A DNA stretch of 64,000 nucleotides. Source: Flavobacteriales bacterium. Its GTDB lineage: Bacteria > Bacteroidota > Bacteroidia > Flavobacteriales_F > PHOS-HE28. Made by a program: the position numbers and the translations under genes. Shown here one piece after another: positions 10,801 to 19,884 of this stretch. The stretch covers positions 317,496-381,495 of the forward strand of contig JADJCS010000020.1 in assembly GCA_016703105.1 (NCBI GenBank), given 5' to 3'. The notes beneath the pieces are model-generated. The model had not been told where the DNA came from, searched no databases, and was given only the letters and a program-made list of their open reading frames with translations. Within the stretch, counting starts at the first letter, position 1; each line of letters opens with the position of its first letter.

Positions 10801-13800
10801 GCGGGCGGCACCTGGACAGACCCCAATGGCGTAGCCCACAGCGGCAATTTCGACCCATCGACGGACATCGCGGGCAACTACACCTACAGCATCGGTGCGC
10901 TGGCGCCGTGCGTCGCTGATCAATCTATCGTCACGGTGACGATCACCAGCTCGCCGGATGCAGGATCGATGGCGCGGTAACAGCGTGCGATCAAGGCGCA
11001 GCGATCGGGCTCTTCGCTGAGCTTGGTGGTTCTCCGGATGCGGGCGGCACTTGGACCGATCCGAACGGCGTAGCGCATAGCGGCAACTTTGATCCAGCGA
11101 CGGACATCGCGGGCAACTACACCTACAGCATCGGAGCGCTCGCACCGTGCATGGCGGATCAGGAGCATCGTAACCGTGACGATCACCAGTTCGCCGGATG
11201 CGGGGTCGATGGAGCGGTAACAGCGTGCGATCAAGGCGCTGCGATCGGCCTCTTCGCGCAGCTGGGTGGCACACCGGATGCGGGCGGCACCTGGACGGAT
11301 CCCAATGGTGCAGCCCACAGCGGCAATTTCGATCCAGCGACGGACATCGCAGGCAACTACACGTATAGCATCGGTGCGCTGGCGCCTTGTGTGGCGGATC
11401 AGAGCATCGTGGCGGTGACGATCACCAGCTCGCCGGATGCGGGCGTGGATGGCGCAGTGACGGTCTGTGATCAAGGCGCCGCGATCGGTCTCTTTGCTGA
11501 ACTGGGTGGCACGCCTGATCCGGGCGGCACCTGGACCGATCCGAACGGCGTAGCACATAGCGGCAGCTTCGATCCCGCGACGGACATCGCAGGCAACTAT
11601 ACGTACAGCATCGGTGCGCTGGCGCCATGCATCGCTGACCAATCGATCGTCACGGTCAACATCACCAGCTCGCCGGACGCGGGCGTGGATGGCGCAGTGA
11701 CGGTGTGTGATCAAGGCGCAGCGATCGGCCTCTTCGCGCAGCTGGGTGGCACGCCGGATGCGGGCGGCACCTGGACGGATCCGAACGGCGTAGCGCACAG
11801 CGGCAATTTCGACCCATCGACGGACATCGCGGGCAACTACACCTACAGCATCGGTGCGCTGGCGCCATGCATCGCTGACCAATCGATCGTCACGGTGTCG
11901 TCCCCAGTTCGCCGGACGCCGGCCTGGATGGCGCGGTAACAGCGTGCGATCAAGGCGCAGCGATCGGGCTCTTCGCTGAGCTTGGTGGTTCTCCGGATGC
12001 GGGCGGCACTTGGACCGATCCGAACGGCATTGCGCACAGTGGCAGCTTCGATCCCGCGACGGACATCGCAGGCAACTACACCTACAGCATCGGAGCGCTG
12101 GCGCCGTGCGTGGCGGATCAATCGATCGTAACCGTGACGATCACCAGTTCGCCGGATGCGGGCGTGGACGGCGCAGTGCCGGTCTGCGATCAAGGTGCCG
12201 CTATCGGCCTCTTCGCGGAACTGGGCGGCACGCCGGATGCGGGCGGCACCTGGACCGATCCGAACGGCGTAGCCCACAGCGGCAGCTTCGATCCATCGAC
12301 GGACATCGCGGGCAACTACACGTACAGCATCGGTGCGTTGGCGCCATGTACAGGTGATCAAAGCACGATCTCGGTGTCGCTGGAAATTTCGCCGAACGCT
12401 GGCACTGATGGGACGTTGTCGCTCTGTGCGGGATCGCCCATTGCGGATCTGTTCGTGCAGCTCACCGGTTCCCCGGATGCGACCGGCGTTTGGACGGACC
12501 CGAACGGTGTTACGCACGCGGGCTCGTTCGACGCTGGCAATGACCCTACGGGATCGTACATCTACACGGTGAGCGGAACTCTTTGCCCGAGCGATGCGTC
12601 GATCGTGGTCGTGGATGTGCTCGCTGGACCGGACGCAGGCCAGGACAATGCTGTCGCGATCTGCGAAACCGCTGCCGTGCTCGATCTGTTCACCGTGCTG
12701 CTGGGTTCACCGGATGTGGGCGGAACATGGACAGATCCGAACAGTGATCCTGTTCCGGCGATACTGGATCCGCAGGTCGCCATTCCGGGCAACTATACCT
12801 ACTCGATACCGGGCAATGGGGCATGCCCTTCCGATGAAGCGGTCCTTGCCATCGCCATCGCACAGACCGTGAACGCGGGTTCGCCGGGTGCGATCATGTT
12901 GTGTTCCTCCGCTGGCCCAACGGATCTTTATTCCCAGCTTACCGGTACGCCGCAACCAGGAGGCGCCTGGACCGACCCCTTCGGTCTGAGCGTTCCAGCC
13001 CTGTTCGATCCAGCCACGGGATCGGAGGGCGCGTACACCTACATCGTGACAGGGAATGCCCCCTGTCCGGACGCGAGCACCACGGTCGTCGTGGAAGTGG
13101 AACAAGCCCCAGAAGCTGGAGATGACGCGGTCTCTTCGCTCTGTTCTTCCAGTGCTGCGGTGCCGCTCAGCACCTTGCTCAATGGAACGCCGGGTGGCGG
13201 TGGTACTTGGATCGCACCCAATGGCATGCCTGCCAGCGCGTTGCTCGAACCCTCATCCGCCGCACAGGGAACCTATCAATACATCGTGCCAGCGGTCCAA
13301 CCTTGCGTGAACGATACGGCGCAAGTGATCATCACCATAAGCACCGCTGCGAACGCCGGCAGCGACGGCTCCCTCGCGCTCTGCTCCAATGCACCACCCG
13401 TTGGTCTTTTCCCACAATTGGGCGGCACGCCGGATAGTGGCGGCACATGGACAGGCCCCCACGGGGCACCCATGAACCCGGTAATTGATCCGTCATCCGC
13501 GCTCTCTGGAACGTACACGTACACCGTGGCAGCTATCGCTCCATGCGTGAACGATGCGGCGACCGTTGAGGTCACGATCACCATGCTGCCCGATCCGCAG
13601 GTGGCCGTTTCGCTCAGCGATGGATGTGTCCCCGTGCTGGCAGCGTTCACCACCGACTATACCGGCCCGGGCAGCTTCGTTTGGGACCTCGGCAATGACA
13701 GCATTTCCACCGAAAGCGCACCCGACAGCATCCTCTATTCCGACGCTGGCGTGTATGATGTGACCCTGCTCATCGATGCCGGTAGCGGCTGCGTGTCCAC

Positions 13801-14371
13801 CACGGTGATCAACGATGCCGTACACGCTTTCGTTCCCCCTGTCGCCTCGTTCGAACCACTGCCCGGAGAGGTCACCACCCTGGATCCGGCGGTGTACTTC
13901 CACAACCTCACCGTGGGCGCCAACGCCTATGCATGGACCTTCGCGGACCTTGGCACTTCGGAAGAGCAGGATCCCCGCTTTGTTTTCCCTGCGGAACTGG
14001 AAGGGGAGTATGAGGTCTGTCTCGTCGCGTTCTCGGCGCCTACCTGTGCGGACACCGCTTGCCTGCCGCTTGTAGTGCGCCCCACGTTGCTGGTGAACGT
14101 CCCGAACGCGTTCACACCGGACGGTGATGACATCAACGACACCTTCCACCCAGTTACCGTCGGGGTCGACCCGGACCAGTATCTCTTCCAGGTGTTCGAT
14201 CGCTGGGGACAACCGTTGTTCAGCACACAAGACCCGCTCGGCGCATGGAACGGCCGCTTCTTGGGCAACGAGGAAGTACCCTCCGGCGTGTACATCTGGA
14301 AACTCGAAGCGAAGGGGATCAGTACAACGGCACGCATCGAACGCACCGGCCACGTAACGCTAGTACGATAG
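4817..14371 (+). CDS. Giant repeat surface protein with T9SS type-B sorting domain, several frameshifts
   Basis: The start is the ATG at 4817, giving a signal peptide (MRTAAFFMLFLFWGGAARA). About 3,180 residues would result if the indels were corrected; the total length is an exact multiple of three. N-terminal part (~20-290) is the Cys-containing domain common in large gliding-associated surface proteins (ITYECLGGTSYLVNLDLF). Then come roughly 32 units of ~79-80 residues: a few diverged units, 12 of family A, 14 of family B, then about five diverged ones. Each unit has two conserved cysteines (LDLCSNGA, APCVN). PKD-like domains lie at ~2,925-3,080. The C-terminus is the gliding-motility-associated sorting domain (NVPNAFTPDGDDINDTFHP, FDRWGQ, PSGVYIWKLEA) that directs T9SS export. 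Frame breaks are at ~6383, 6505, 6752, 6852, 6979, 10965, 11162, 11203 and 11900, all inside near-identical repeats. Probable adhesin or matrix protein. Confidence 0.85.
6200..9030 (+). repeat. Repeat family A: 12 tandem coding units of 237 bp
   Basis: Units are recognised by the GGTPQAGGAWSGPSAV segment at about 6288, 6515, 6751, 6986, 7222, 7460, 7696, 7933, 8170, 8407, 8644 and 8881, i.e. a 237-bp (79-residue) period from 7222 on; earlier spacings vary by single bases because of indels. Two sub-types alternate (ATMTPG with CAGTGACGGG, and GTMTPG with CGGTAACAGG), giving a 474-bp higher-order period. Confidence 0.9.
9031..12390 (+). repeat. Repeat family B: 14 tandem coding units of 240 bp
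   Basis: The segment GCGGGCGGCACNTGGAC recurs at 9121, 9361, 9601, 9841, 10081, 10321, 10561, 10801, 11040, 11280, 11520, 11760, 11999 and 12239: 240-bp steps except two 239-bp steps that mark lost bases near 10965 and 11900. Unit core: PDAGGTWTDPNGVAHSGNF, then DIAGNYTYSIGALAPCVAD. Followed by about five diverged units to ~13590. Confidence 0.9.
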
Positions 14372-14395
14372 ATCCTTTCGCCCGATCGGCACCGA

Positions 14396-14403
14396 TATAT
14401 TTG
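14396..14403 (+). promoter_or_regulatory. -7 promoter element of the glycosyltransferase/pyrC operon
   Basis: TATATTTG, exact TAnnTTTG match, 17 nt before the GTG start at 14421. Confidence 0.6.
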
Positions 14404-14420
14404 AACCTGAACCTATTCGC

Positions 14421-15134
14421 GTGCCCGAACGGCTGGTCATCGTCCCTACTTACAACGAGAAAGAGAACATCCGGGAGATCCTCGGAAGTGTGCTCGCGCT
14501 CCAGCCCAGCTTTGAAACGCTGGTGGTGGATGACAACTCCCCCGACGGCACAGCAGCGATTGTCAGAGACATGATCACGGCGCATCCCGGCCGCATCCAT
14601 CTTCTGGAACGCAAGGGTAAACTCGGACTGGGCACCGCCTATATCGCAGGTTTCCGCTGGGCGATGGAGCGTGGCTATGGTCATGTGTTCGAAATGGACG
14701 CTGACTTCAGCCACGACCCGAAAGATCTGCCGCGTTTATATGCCGCGTGCGCGGAAGGTGGTGCCGACATGAGCGTGGGCTCGCGCTATGTGAAGGGTGG
14801 CAAGGTGAGCGATTGGAGTTGGGACCGTGTACTGCTGAGCTATACCGCCTCGCTCTATGTCCGGGCGGTGCTCTGGCTGGGGGTACGCGATACCACCGCC
14901 GGTTTCGTGTGCTACACGCTGAAGGTGTTGAAAGCGTTGCCACTGGACGACATACACTTCGTGGGCTACGCGTTCCAGATCGAAATGAAGTACCGGGTAA
15001 AACGGCTCGGTTTCCGCATCGCGGAGGTGCCCATCACCTTCCGCGACCGCGTGAAGGGCACGAGCAAGATGAGCGCCAGCATCTTCCACGAGGCCTTCCT
15101 CGGGGTGCTCAAGATGCGCCGCAGGATCAAATGA
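14421..15134 (+). CDS. Polyprenol-phosphate mannosyltransferase-like GT2 glycosyltransferase
   Basis: 237 residues from a GTG start. The DPM1-type family 2 fold is clear: nucleotide-sugar binding VVDDNSPDGT at ~32-42, the DADFSHDP metal-binding segment at ~94, the GSRYVKGG motif at ~119, and KGTSKMS near the C-terminus. It has no C-terminal membrane helices, as in the short, soluble or peripheral class. The family transfers mannose (or another hexose) from a nucleotide sugar to a polyprenyl phosphate at the inner membrane face. Its stop overlaps the dihydroorotase start (ATGA at 15131), so it heads a three-gene translationally coupled operon. Exact sugar is not determinable. Confidence 0.88.
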   Translation: MPERLVIVPTYNEKENIREILGSVLALQPSFETLVVDDNSPDGTAAIVRDMITAHPGRIHLLERKGKLGLGTAYIAGFRWAMERGYGHVFEMDADFSHDPKDLPRLYAACAEGGADMSVGSRYVKGGKVSDWSWDRVLLSYTASLYVRAVLWLGVRDTTAGFVCYTLKVLKALPLDDIHFVGYAFQIEMKYRVKRLGFRIAEVPITFRDRVKGTSKMSASIFHEAFLGVLKMRRRIK

Positions 15135-16471
15135 ACACCGGCACGCTGATCCGCGCTGCGCGGATGGTGAACGAGGGCCGCACCATCGAAGCCGATGTGC
15201 TCTTCCGCCACGGCGTGATCGATCGCATCGCCACCGAAGGCATCGGTAGCGCTTCCTCCGTGGACGAGGTCCGTGCGGAAGGCATGTTGCTGCTCCCCGG
15301 CGCCATCGATGACCAGGTCCACTTCCGGGAACCAGGGCTCACACACAAGGAGGACATCGCGCATGGCTCCGCAGCGGCCGTGGCCGGTGGCGTCACCAGC
15401 TTTATGGAGATGCCCAATACCGATCCGCAGACGCTTACCCAGGAGCTGCTCACGGCGAAGTATGCGTTGGGTGCCGCCTCCTCCGTGGCCAACTATTCGT
15501 TTTACATGGGCGTGGGCAACACGAACATGGACGAGGTATTGCGCACCGATCCACGTTCGGTGTGTGGATTGAAGGCCTTTCTGGGAAGCAGCACCGGCAA
15601 CATGTTGGTCGACGCTCCCGGCATACTTGAACGCCTGTTCCGCGAAGCGCACATGCTGCTCGCAGTGCATGCCGAGCATGAACCCACGATCCGGTCGAAC
15701 ATGGCGGCAGCCCTGGAACGCTGGGGCGAGGGGATCCCCATGGAACAGCATCCGATGATCCGCAGCGAGGAGGCGTGTTACCGCAGTTCCAGCATGGCCG
15801 TGGCGTTGGCCAAGGAGCACGGCACCCGCTTGCACGTGCTGCACATCAGCACCGCGCGGGAGTTGGACCTGTTCACACCAGGCCCATTAGAGAACAAGCG
15901 CATCACTGCGGAAGCATGCGTGCATCACCTCTGGTTCACCGATGCGGACTATGCCACGAAAGGCGCGCTGCTGAAATGGAACCCGGCCGTGAAGCGCGCT
16001 GCCGACCGTGATGCCGTGCGCCAGGCCGTGCGGGATGGTCGCATCGATGTGGTGGCCACCGATCATGCGCCCCATACGTTGGAGGAGAAGGCACGTCCCT
16101 ATGCACAATGCCCCAGCGGTGGTCCTTTGGTGCAGCATTCCCTGGTGGCCATGTTGGAACTCGCCCGGCAGGGACAGTTCACGGTGGAAGAGGTGGTGGA
16201 GAAGATGTGCCATGCACCCGCACGCATGTTCCAGGTCGAGCGACGAGGCTACTTGCGCGAGGGCTACCAGGCTGATGCCGTGCTTGTGGATCCGAACGCA
16301 CCGTGGACCGTGGACCGCACCAACGTGATCTCGAAGTGCGGATGGTCCCCCTTCGAAGGGCAGCAATTCCACACACGCGTGTTGCGCACCTGGGTGAACG
16401 GACAGCTCGCCTATGCCAATGGACAGGTGAACGACCGGGTGCGCGGCGAACGGCTCAGCTTCGATCGATGA
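15131..16471 (+). CDS. pyrC: Dihydroorotase
   Basis: 446 residues from the ATG at 15131, which overlaps the upstream stop as ATGA; a longer upstream extension in the same frame is only the shadow of the glycosyltransferase. Metal-binding DDQVHFREPG is at ~60-69, the carboxylated-lysine segment GLKAFLGSS at ~147, further metal histidines in AVHAEHE (~179) and HVLHIS (~237), and the catalytic ATDHAPH at ~310. The enzyme cyclises carbamoyl-aspartate to dihydroorotate in pyrimidine synthesis. The motifs and length fit the type I dihydroorotase of Bacteroidota. Its stop overlaps the DUF4296 start in the same ATGA manner. Confidence 0.93.
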   Translation: MNTGTLIRAARMVNEGRTIEADVLFRHGVIDRIATEGIGSASSVDEVRAEGMLLLPGAIDDQVHFREPGLTHKEDIAHGSAAAVAGGVTSFMEMPNTDPQTLTQELLTAKYALGAASSVANYSFYMGVGNTNMDEVLRTDPRSVCGLKAFLGSSTGNMLVDAPGILERLFREAHMLLAVHAEHEPTIRSNMAAALERWGEGIPMEQHPMIRSEEACYRSSSMAVALAKEHGTRLHVLHISTARELDLFTPGPLENKRITAEACVHHLWFTDADYATKGALLKWNPAVKRAADRDAVRQAVRDGRIDVVATDHAPHTLEEKARPYAQCPSGGPLVQHSLVAMLELARQGQFTVEEVVEKMCHAPARMFQVERRGYLREGYQADAVLVDPNAPWTVDRTNVISKCGWSPFEGQQFHTRVLRTWVNGQLAYANGQVNDRVRGERLSFDR

Positions 16472-16821
16472 GGGCCTTGCTCCTTCTTTGCGTCCTTGTG
16501 ATCTCCGCTTGCGGTGGGGAACAAGACGCCGCTCGCGGGACCCCACCGCTCGACCGGGAAACCTTCGTGGAGGTGCTGACAGAAACCTATCTCATCGAGG
16601 CACGCGCCAACCGGGAGCGTGTCGTGGAATTGAAGGTGGATGGCCCGATCGCCGCCTACTACGATGCGATGTTCACAGAGAAGGGCATCACGAAGGAACA
16701 GTTCCGGGCCACCTTCGATCATTATCTCGACCGCCCCGAAGAATTGAAGGCCATTCAAGAGGAAGTGATCGCCAGCCTCTCGAAAGAGAAGGACGAAGCG
16801 GCTCATACCATTTCGCATTAA
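16468..16821 (+). CDS. DUF4296 lipoprotein
   Basis: 117 residues. The ATG at 16468 overlaps the pyrC stop. A lipoprotein signal with lipobox LVISAC gives a mature N-terminus at Cys15. The body (ETFVEVLTETYLIEARA ... YYDAMFTEKGITKEQF ... YLDRPEELKAIQEEV) is the helical DUF4296 family, which is common in Flavobacteriales next to dihydroorotase and an epimerase; function unknown. The last codons and the TAA (residues TISH) lie inside the left arm of a palindromic intergenic element, so the C-terminus appears to have been supplied by that element. Confidence 0.85.
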   Translation: MRALLLLCVLVISACGGEQDAARGTPPLDRETFVEVLTETYLIEARANRERVVELKVDGPIAAYYDAMFTEKGITKEQFRATFDHYLDRPEELKAIQEEVIASLSKEKDEAAHTISH

Positions 16822-16990
16822 GGGATGGGCTAGAGATGCGCCGCAATTTTTTCGCAGGACGATCCGAACGGGTCGTTGCGTAGCCGCCGCTACGGAATGA
16901 CATGGTCGGAGAAGTCATGCGGAAAAAGCGTCTTCGTCCCGACTTGTCGGGGAGCAAGCAGATCGGCCCAAGCTTTATTGCGAGATGGTA
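16807..16990. repeat. Palindromic intergenic element, copy 1
   Basis: Imperfect inverted arms of about 24 nt (ACCATTTCGCATTAAG on the left, its near-complement ending TTGCGAGATGGT on the right at 16965-16989) enclose a core with TTTTTTCGCAGGACGATCC and a central GCGTAG-loop-CTACG hairpin. The left arm overlaps the end of the DUF4296 gene; the right arm abuts the epimerase stop at 16991. The core and arms recur at 44.74-44.90 kb. It may also serve as the bidirectional terminator of the convergent genes. Confidence 0.75.
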
Positions 16991-18004
16991 TCAGACGCGC
17001 TGAGCGGTGATGAACGCGGCCGTGTTCCGCACCGCCTCCTGCGCGTTCCGGAAGGTGAAGCCCAGCTTCGTACGTACTTTTTCGCTGGAGAACCGGCGCT
17101 GCATACGCGCGGTGATCGTGGTCTGACGTGTGATCATCGGTCGCGTTCCCGTGATCCAGGTGCGCAGCCGCTCCGATCGCCAGGCCAGTTCGAGCATCCA
17201 TGATCGCGTGCGCCAGGTGGGGGGGGGGTGCCCGAACTCTTCCGCATAAAGCGTGAAGAGACGATGGTAAGTGACGTCCTCGCCGGCAAGCACGTAGCGC
17301 TCGCCTTCTCCCTCCGTGCGCATCAGTGCCACACATGCGCTCGCCACATCACGCGCGTCGACCACCGAATTGCTGCCGGGAGGGTAGAACCGCGTGCCTT
17401 TGTGCAGGCGATGCGCCATGCTGTTGCTGCTTCGTCCCGCAGTGCCGGGCCCCATGATCAGCGCGGGGTTCACGATCACCGCGTCCAGGCCCTCCAGAAC
17501 ACCGCGTTGCACCTCCAACTCCGCCTCGTACTTGCTCACCGCATAGGGTGAATGCGTGGCATCGCCATCCCAGGGGTTGCTCTCGTCCACCGGTGTACCG
17601 TTCTTGCTCCGCCCGAGCGCACCGATCGAGCTGATGTGGCACAATCGCTGGACCCCCGTCTCCAGGGCCATGTTCACCACGTTCGCCGTGCCACCGATGT
17701 TCACCTCGAACATGCTGGCCACATCGCGCGGGTCGAAGGACACGAGCGCCGCCGTGTGGTAGACATGCTCCACACCAAGCATGGCATCCTCCAGGGAAGC
17801 GGTATCCAGCACATCGCCTTCCATCCATTGGATCAGCGACCACCACGTATCCACCTTTTCCGGGGCGTAGTGCGCGAAGACCCGGCGGATGATGTCGCGA
17901 TCGCTCCCTGGCCGCACCAAGGCCCGCACGGGCAACCCCTGTTGCAGCAGTTCCACCAGCAGGTGCGTGCCCACGATGCCCGTGGCGCCAGTAACCAGGT
18001 GCAT
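16991..18004 (-). CDS. NAD-dependent epimerase/dehydratase (extended SDR)
   Basis: 337 residues. Rossmann motif GATGIVGTHL is at ~5-14, the NAD-pocket HTAALVSFDP at ~88, and the catalytic pair in YAVSKYEAE at ~155-163 (Tyr and Lys). It belongs to the extended SDRs that act on nucleotide sugars or similar (dihydroflavonol-reductase-like) substrates; specificity is not readable. It is convergent with the pyrC operon and divergent from tyrS with only 64 bp between starts. A weak promoter-like TATCTTGC (18011-18018, minus) lies 6 nt before its ATG. Confidence 0.88.
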   Translation of the reverse strand: MHLVTGATGIVGTHLLVELLQQGLPVRALVRPGSDRDIIRRVFAHYAPEKVDTWWSLIQWMEGDVLDTASLEDAMLGVEHVYHTAALVSFDPRDVASMFEVNIGGTANVVNMALETGVQRLCHISSIGALGRSKNGTPVDESNPWDGDATHSPYAVSKYEAELEVQRGVLEGLDAVIVNPALIMGPGTAGRSSNSMAHRLHKGTRFYPPGSNSVVDARDVASACVALMRTEGEGERYVLAGEDVTYHRLFTLYAEEFGHPPPTWRTRSWMLELAWRSERLRTWITGTRPMITRQTTITARMQRRFSSEKVRTKLGFTFRNAQEAVRNTAAFITAQRV

Positions 18005-18037
18005 GAGCGCGCAAGATAGCCGCCCGCACAGCCCTTC

Positions 18038-18045
18038 TATCTTTG
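18038..18045 (+). promoter_or_regulatory. -7 promoter element of tyrS
   Basis: TATCTTTG, exact TAnnTTTG match, 23 nt before the ATG at 18069. Confidence 0.6.
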
Positions 18046-18068
18046 GCCGCCTTTACCGCCGCCCCACC

Positions 18069-19343
18069 ATGGCCCTCGACTTTCTACACGAACTGCGCTG
18101 GCGCGGACTGCTGAACGAAGCGACCCCAGGCGCGGAAGAACTGCTCCGCAAAGGGCCGGTGAAAGGCTACATCGGTTTCGATCCCACGGCGGACAGCCTG
18201 CACGTGGGCAACATGGTGCAGATCATGCTGCTCATGCATTTCCAGCGCTGCGGGCATCACCCGGTCGCCTTGGTAGGCGGTGCTACGGGCATGGTAGGCG
18301 ATCCCAGCGGCAAGAAGGCCGAACGCCAGTTGCTCGATGAGGAGAGCCTGCGCCACAACGAGCGCTGCATCCGCGCGCAACTGGCCCGCTTCATCGATTT
18401 CGATGGCGGCGCCGCCACCTTGGTGAACAACTACGACTGGTTCAAGGACATGGGCTTCCTCCACTTCATCCGCGAAGTGGGCAAGCACATCACCGTGAAC
18501 TACATGCTGGCCAAGGACAGCGTGAAGAACCGCCTGGAGACCGGCATCTCGTTCACGGAGTTCAGCTACCAGCTGGTGCAGGGTTACGACTACGTACACC
18601 TCAACCGCGCGCTCGGCGTGCAACTCCAGATGGGTGGCAGTGACCAATCGGGGAACATTACTACCGGCACCGAATTGATCCGCCGCATGGGTGGCACAGA
18701 GGCGCACGCCATCACCAGCGTGCTCATCACCAAGGCCGATGGAAGCAAGTTCGGCAAGAGCGAGGGCGGGAACATCTGGCTCGATGCCAAGCGCACCTCA
18801 CCTTACAAGTTCTACCAATTCTGGTTCAACACCAGCGATGAGGATGCCGCGCGCTACATCAAGATCTTCACCACGCGCGGCGAGGAGGAGTTGAACGCTC
18901 TCATCGCAGCGCATGCCAAGGCGCCGCACCTGCGGAACCTACAGAAGGAACTCGCGGCGGACATCACCACGCGACTGCATGGCGCGGATGAACTGAACAG
19001 CGCGCTCCAAGCCACCGAGCTCATCTTCGGGCAGGCATCCGCGGAAGCGTTGGCGGGCCTGAGCGAACGCCAATGGACGGAGGTGTTCGAAGGCGTGCCG
19101 CAAGCGGAAGTACCCCGTGCGGTATTCGAGCAAGGCGTACACATCGCGGATCTGCTCAGCGACCGCACCGGTTTCCTCGCCTCCAAGGGCGAGGCGAAAC
19201 GCGCGCTGAGGGAATCCTCGATCGCTGTGAACAAGGTGAAGGCAACTGAAGACCGGAACGTCGTGACCAGCGATCTGGTCAGCGGCCGCTTCATCCTGCT
19301 CCAGCGCGGGAAGAAGAACTACTTCCTGGTGAAGGCGGTGTGA
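18069..19343 (+). CDS. tyrS: Tyrosyl-tRNA synthetase
   Basis: 424 residues from the ATG at 18069; the open frame extends further upstream but only across the divergent promoter. The class I HIGH-equivalent HVGNM is at ~46, the tyrosine-pocket segments GFDPTADSLH and QMGGSDQSGN are present, and the KMSKS-equivalent KFGKS is at ~228. The C-terminal S4 RNA-binding domain runs from ~355 (VHIADLLS ... SKGEAKRALRESSIAVNK) to the end. It charges tRNA-Tyr in the cytoplasm. No T-box or other leader structure is visible in the short leader. Confidence 0.95.
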   Translation: MALDFLHELRWRGLLNEATPGAEELLRKGPVKGYIGFDPTADSLHVGNMVQIMLLMHFQRCGHHPVALVGGATGMVGDPSGKKAERQLLDEESLRHNERCIRAQLARFIDFDGGAATLVNNYDWFKDMGFLHFIREVGKHITVNYMLAKDSVKNRLETGISFTEFSYQLVQGYDYVHLNRALGVQLQMGGSDQSGNITTGTELIRRMGGTEAHAITSVLITKADGSKFGKSEGGNIWLDAKRTSPYKFYQFWFNTSDEDAARYIKIFTTRGEEELNALIAAHAKAPHLRNLQKELAADITTRLHGADELNSALQATELIFGQASAEALAGLSERQWTEVFEGVPQAEVPRAVFEQGVHIADLLSDRTGFLASKGEAKRALRESSIAVNKVKATEDRNVVTSDLVSGRFILLQRGKKNYFLVKAV

Positions 19344-19443
19344 CTGAGCGTTATAGCCGCACAGGGCAAGGGCGACCGCACTTAGTCGTATCACAGCACT
19401 AGGTGAACTTCTCAACTATCGCATCATTTCAGCTTTTCGACCC

Positions 19444-19451
19444 TACCTTTC
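19444..19451 (+). promoter_or_regulatory. -7-like promoter element
   Basis: TACCTTTC followed by G, one mismatch to TAnnTTTG, 16 nt before the ATG at 19468. The 124-bp gap after tyrS holds nothing else that I recognise. Confidence 0.45.
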
Positions 19452-19467
19452 GTCAAAGCCCATTGTC

Positions 19468-19884
19468 ATGAACTTATTCTTTTCCCTTTACCTCCGCCAT
19501 TTCTTTTTGACAGCCTTCCTTGGAATGGCTTTTTCTACTTGGGCCCAGACCCCGCTGGTTTGGGACAACGGCTCACCTTGTGACTTTTGGGTGCGCTATA
19601 GGTATGCGCCCAATGGCCAGGACCCGTGCCAATGCACAGGGTATACCAGCGTTGCAGTGTTCTTGCCCGCTAACACTGTGATCACCGGAGGCTCTGTACC
19701 GGCGGGTAATCATATGTGCATCACATCACTCTGGACCAACAATAGTGGTTCTCCTGGTGCCGAACTCTGCACGGCTGAGTGTGTTGATATCGGGGGTATA
19801 GCAACCTATGAGGCCTACTGCGAGAATATCTGTGGGTCGTATGTGGCGGAGATATCGGGTTACTCAGTAAAGGTGTACCCCTGA
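19468..19884 (+). CDS. Small secreted protein of unknown function
   Basis: 138 residues with an N-terminal hydrophobic signal ending at FSTWAQ (~residue 27). The mature part has eight cysteines (for example CDFW, PCQCTGY, MCIT, LCTAECVD, YCENICG), suggesting a disulfide-rich extracellular or surface protein. No family recognised. Its TGA shares one base with the ATG of the next gene, so the two are co-transcribed. Base composition is visibly more AT-rich than the flanking genes. Confidence 0.7.
   Translation: MNLFFSLYLRHFFLTAFLGMAFSTWAQTPLVWDNGSPCDFWVRYRYAPNGQDPCQCTGYTSVAVFLPANTVITGGSVPAGNHMCITSLWTNNSGSPGAELCTAECVDIGGIATYEAYCENICGSYVAEISGYSVKVYP

Noticed and set aside
9526..11274. Long minus-strand ORF of 582 codons, and similar ones at 10920-11882 and 8866-9483
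   Set aside because: They run antisense through tandem units whose length is a multiple of three, so any frame open in one unit stays open in all. The translations are Arg-rich and repetitive; the plus-strand T9SS protein explains the DNA.
6200..12390. CRISPR-like regular repeats
   Set aside because: Periods of 237 and 240 bp, no spacers, coding in frame, and no cas genes.
14747..15130. 5' extension of the dihydroorotase frame
   Set aside because: It overlaps the glycosyltransferase in another frame; the ATG at 15131 with ATGA overlap gives the family's normal N-terminus.
16822..16990. Rho-independent terminator or small RNA gene at this hairpin
   Set aside because: The same sequence recurs elsewhere as a dispersed element, so a repeat is the better primary explanation; termination may be a side effect.
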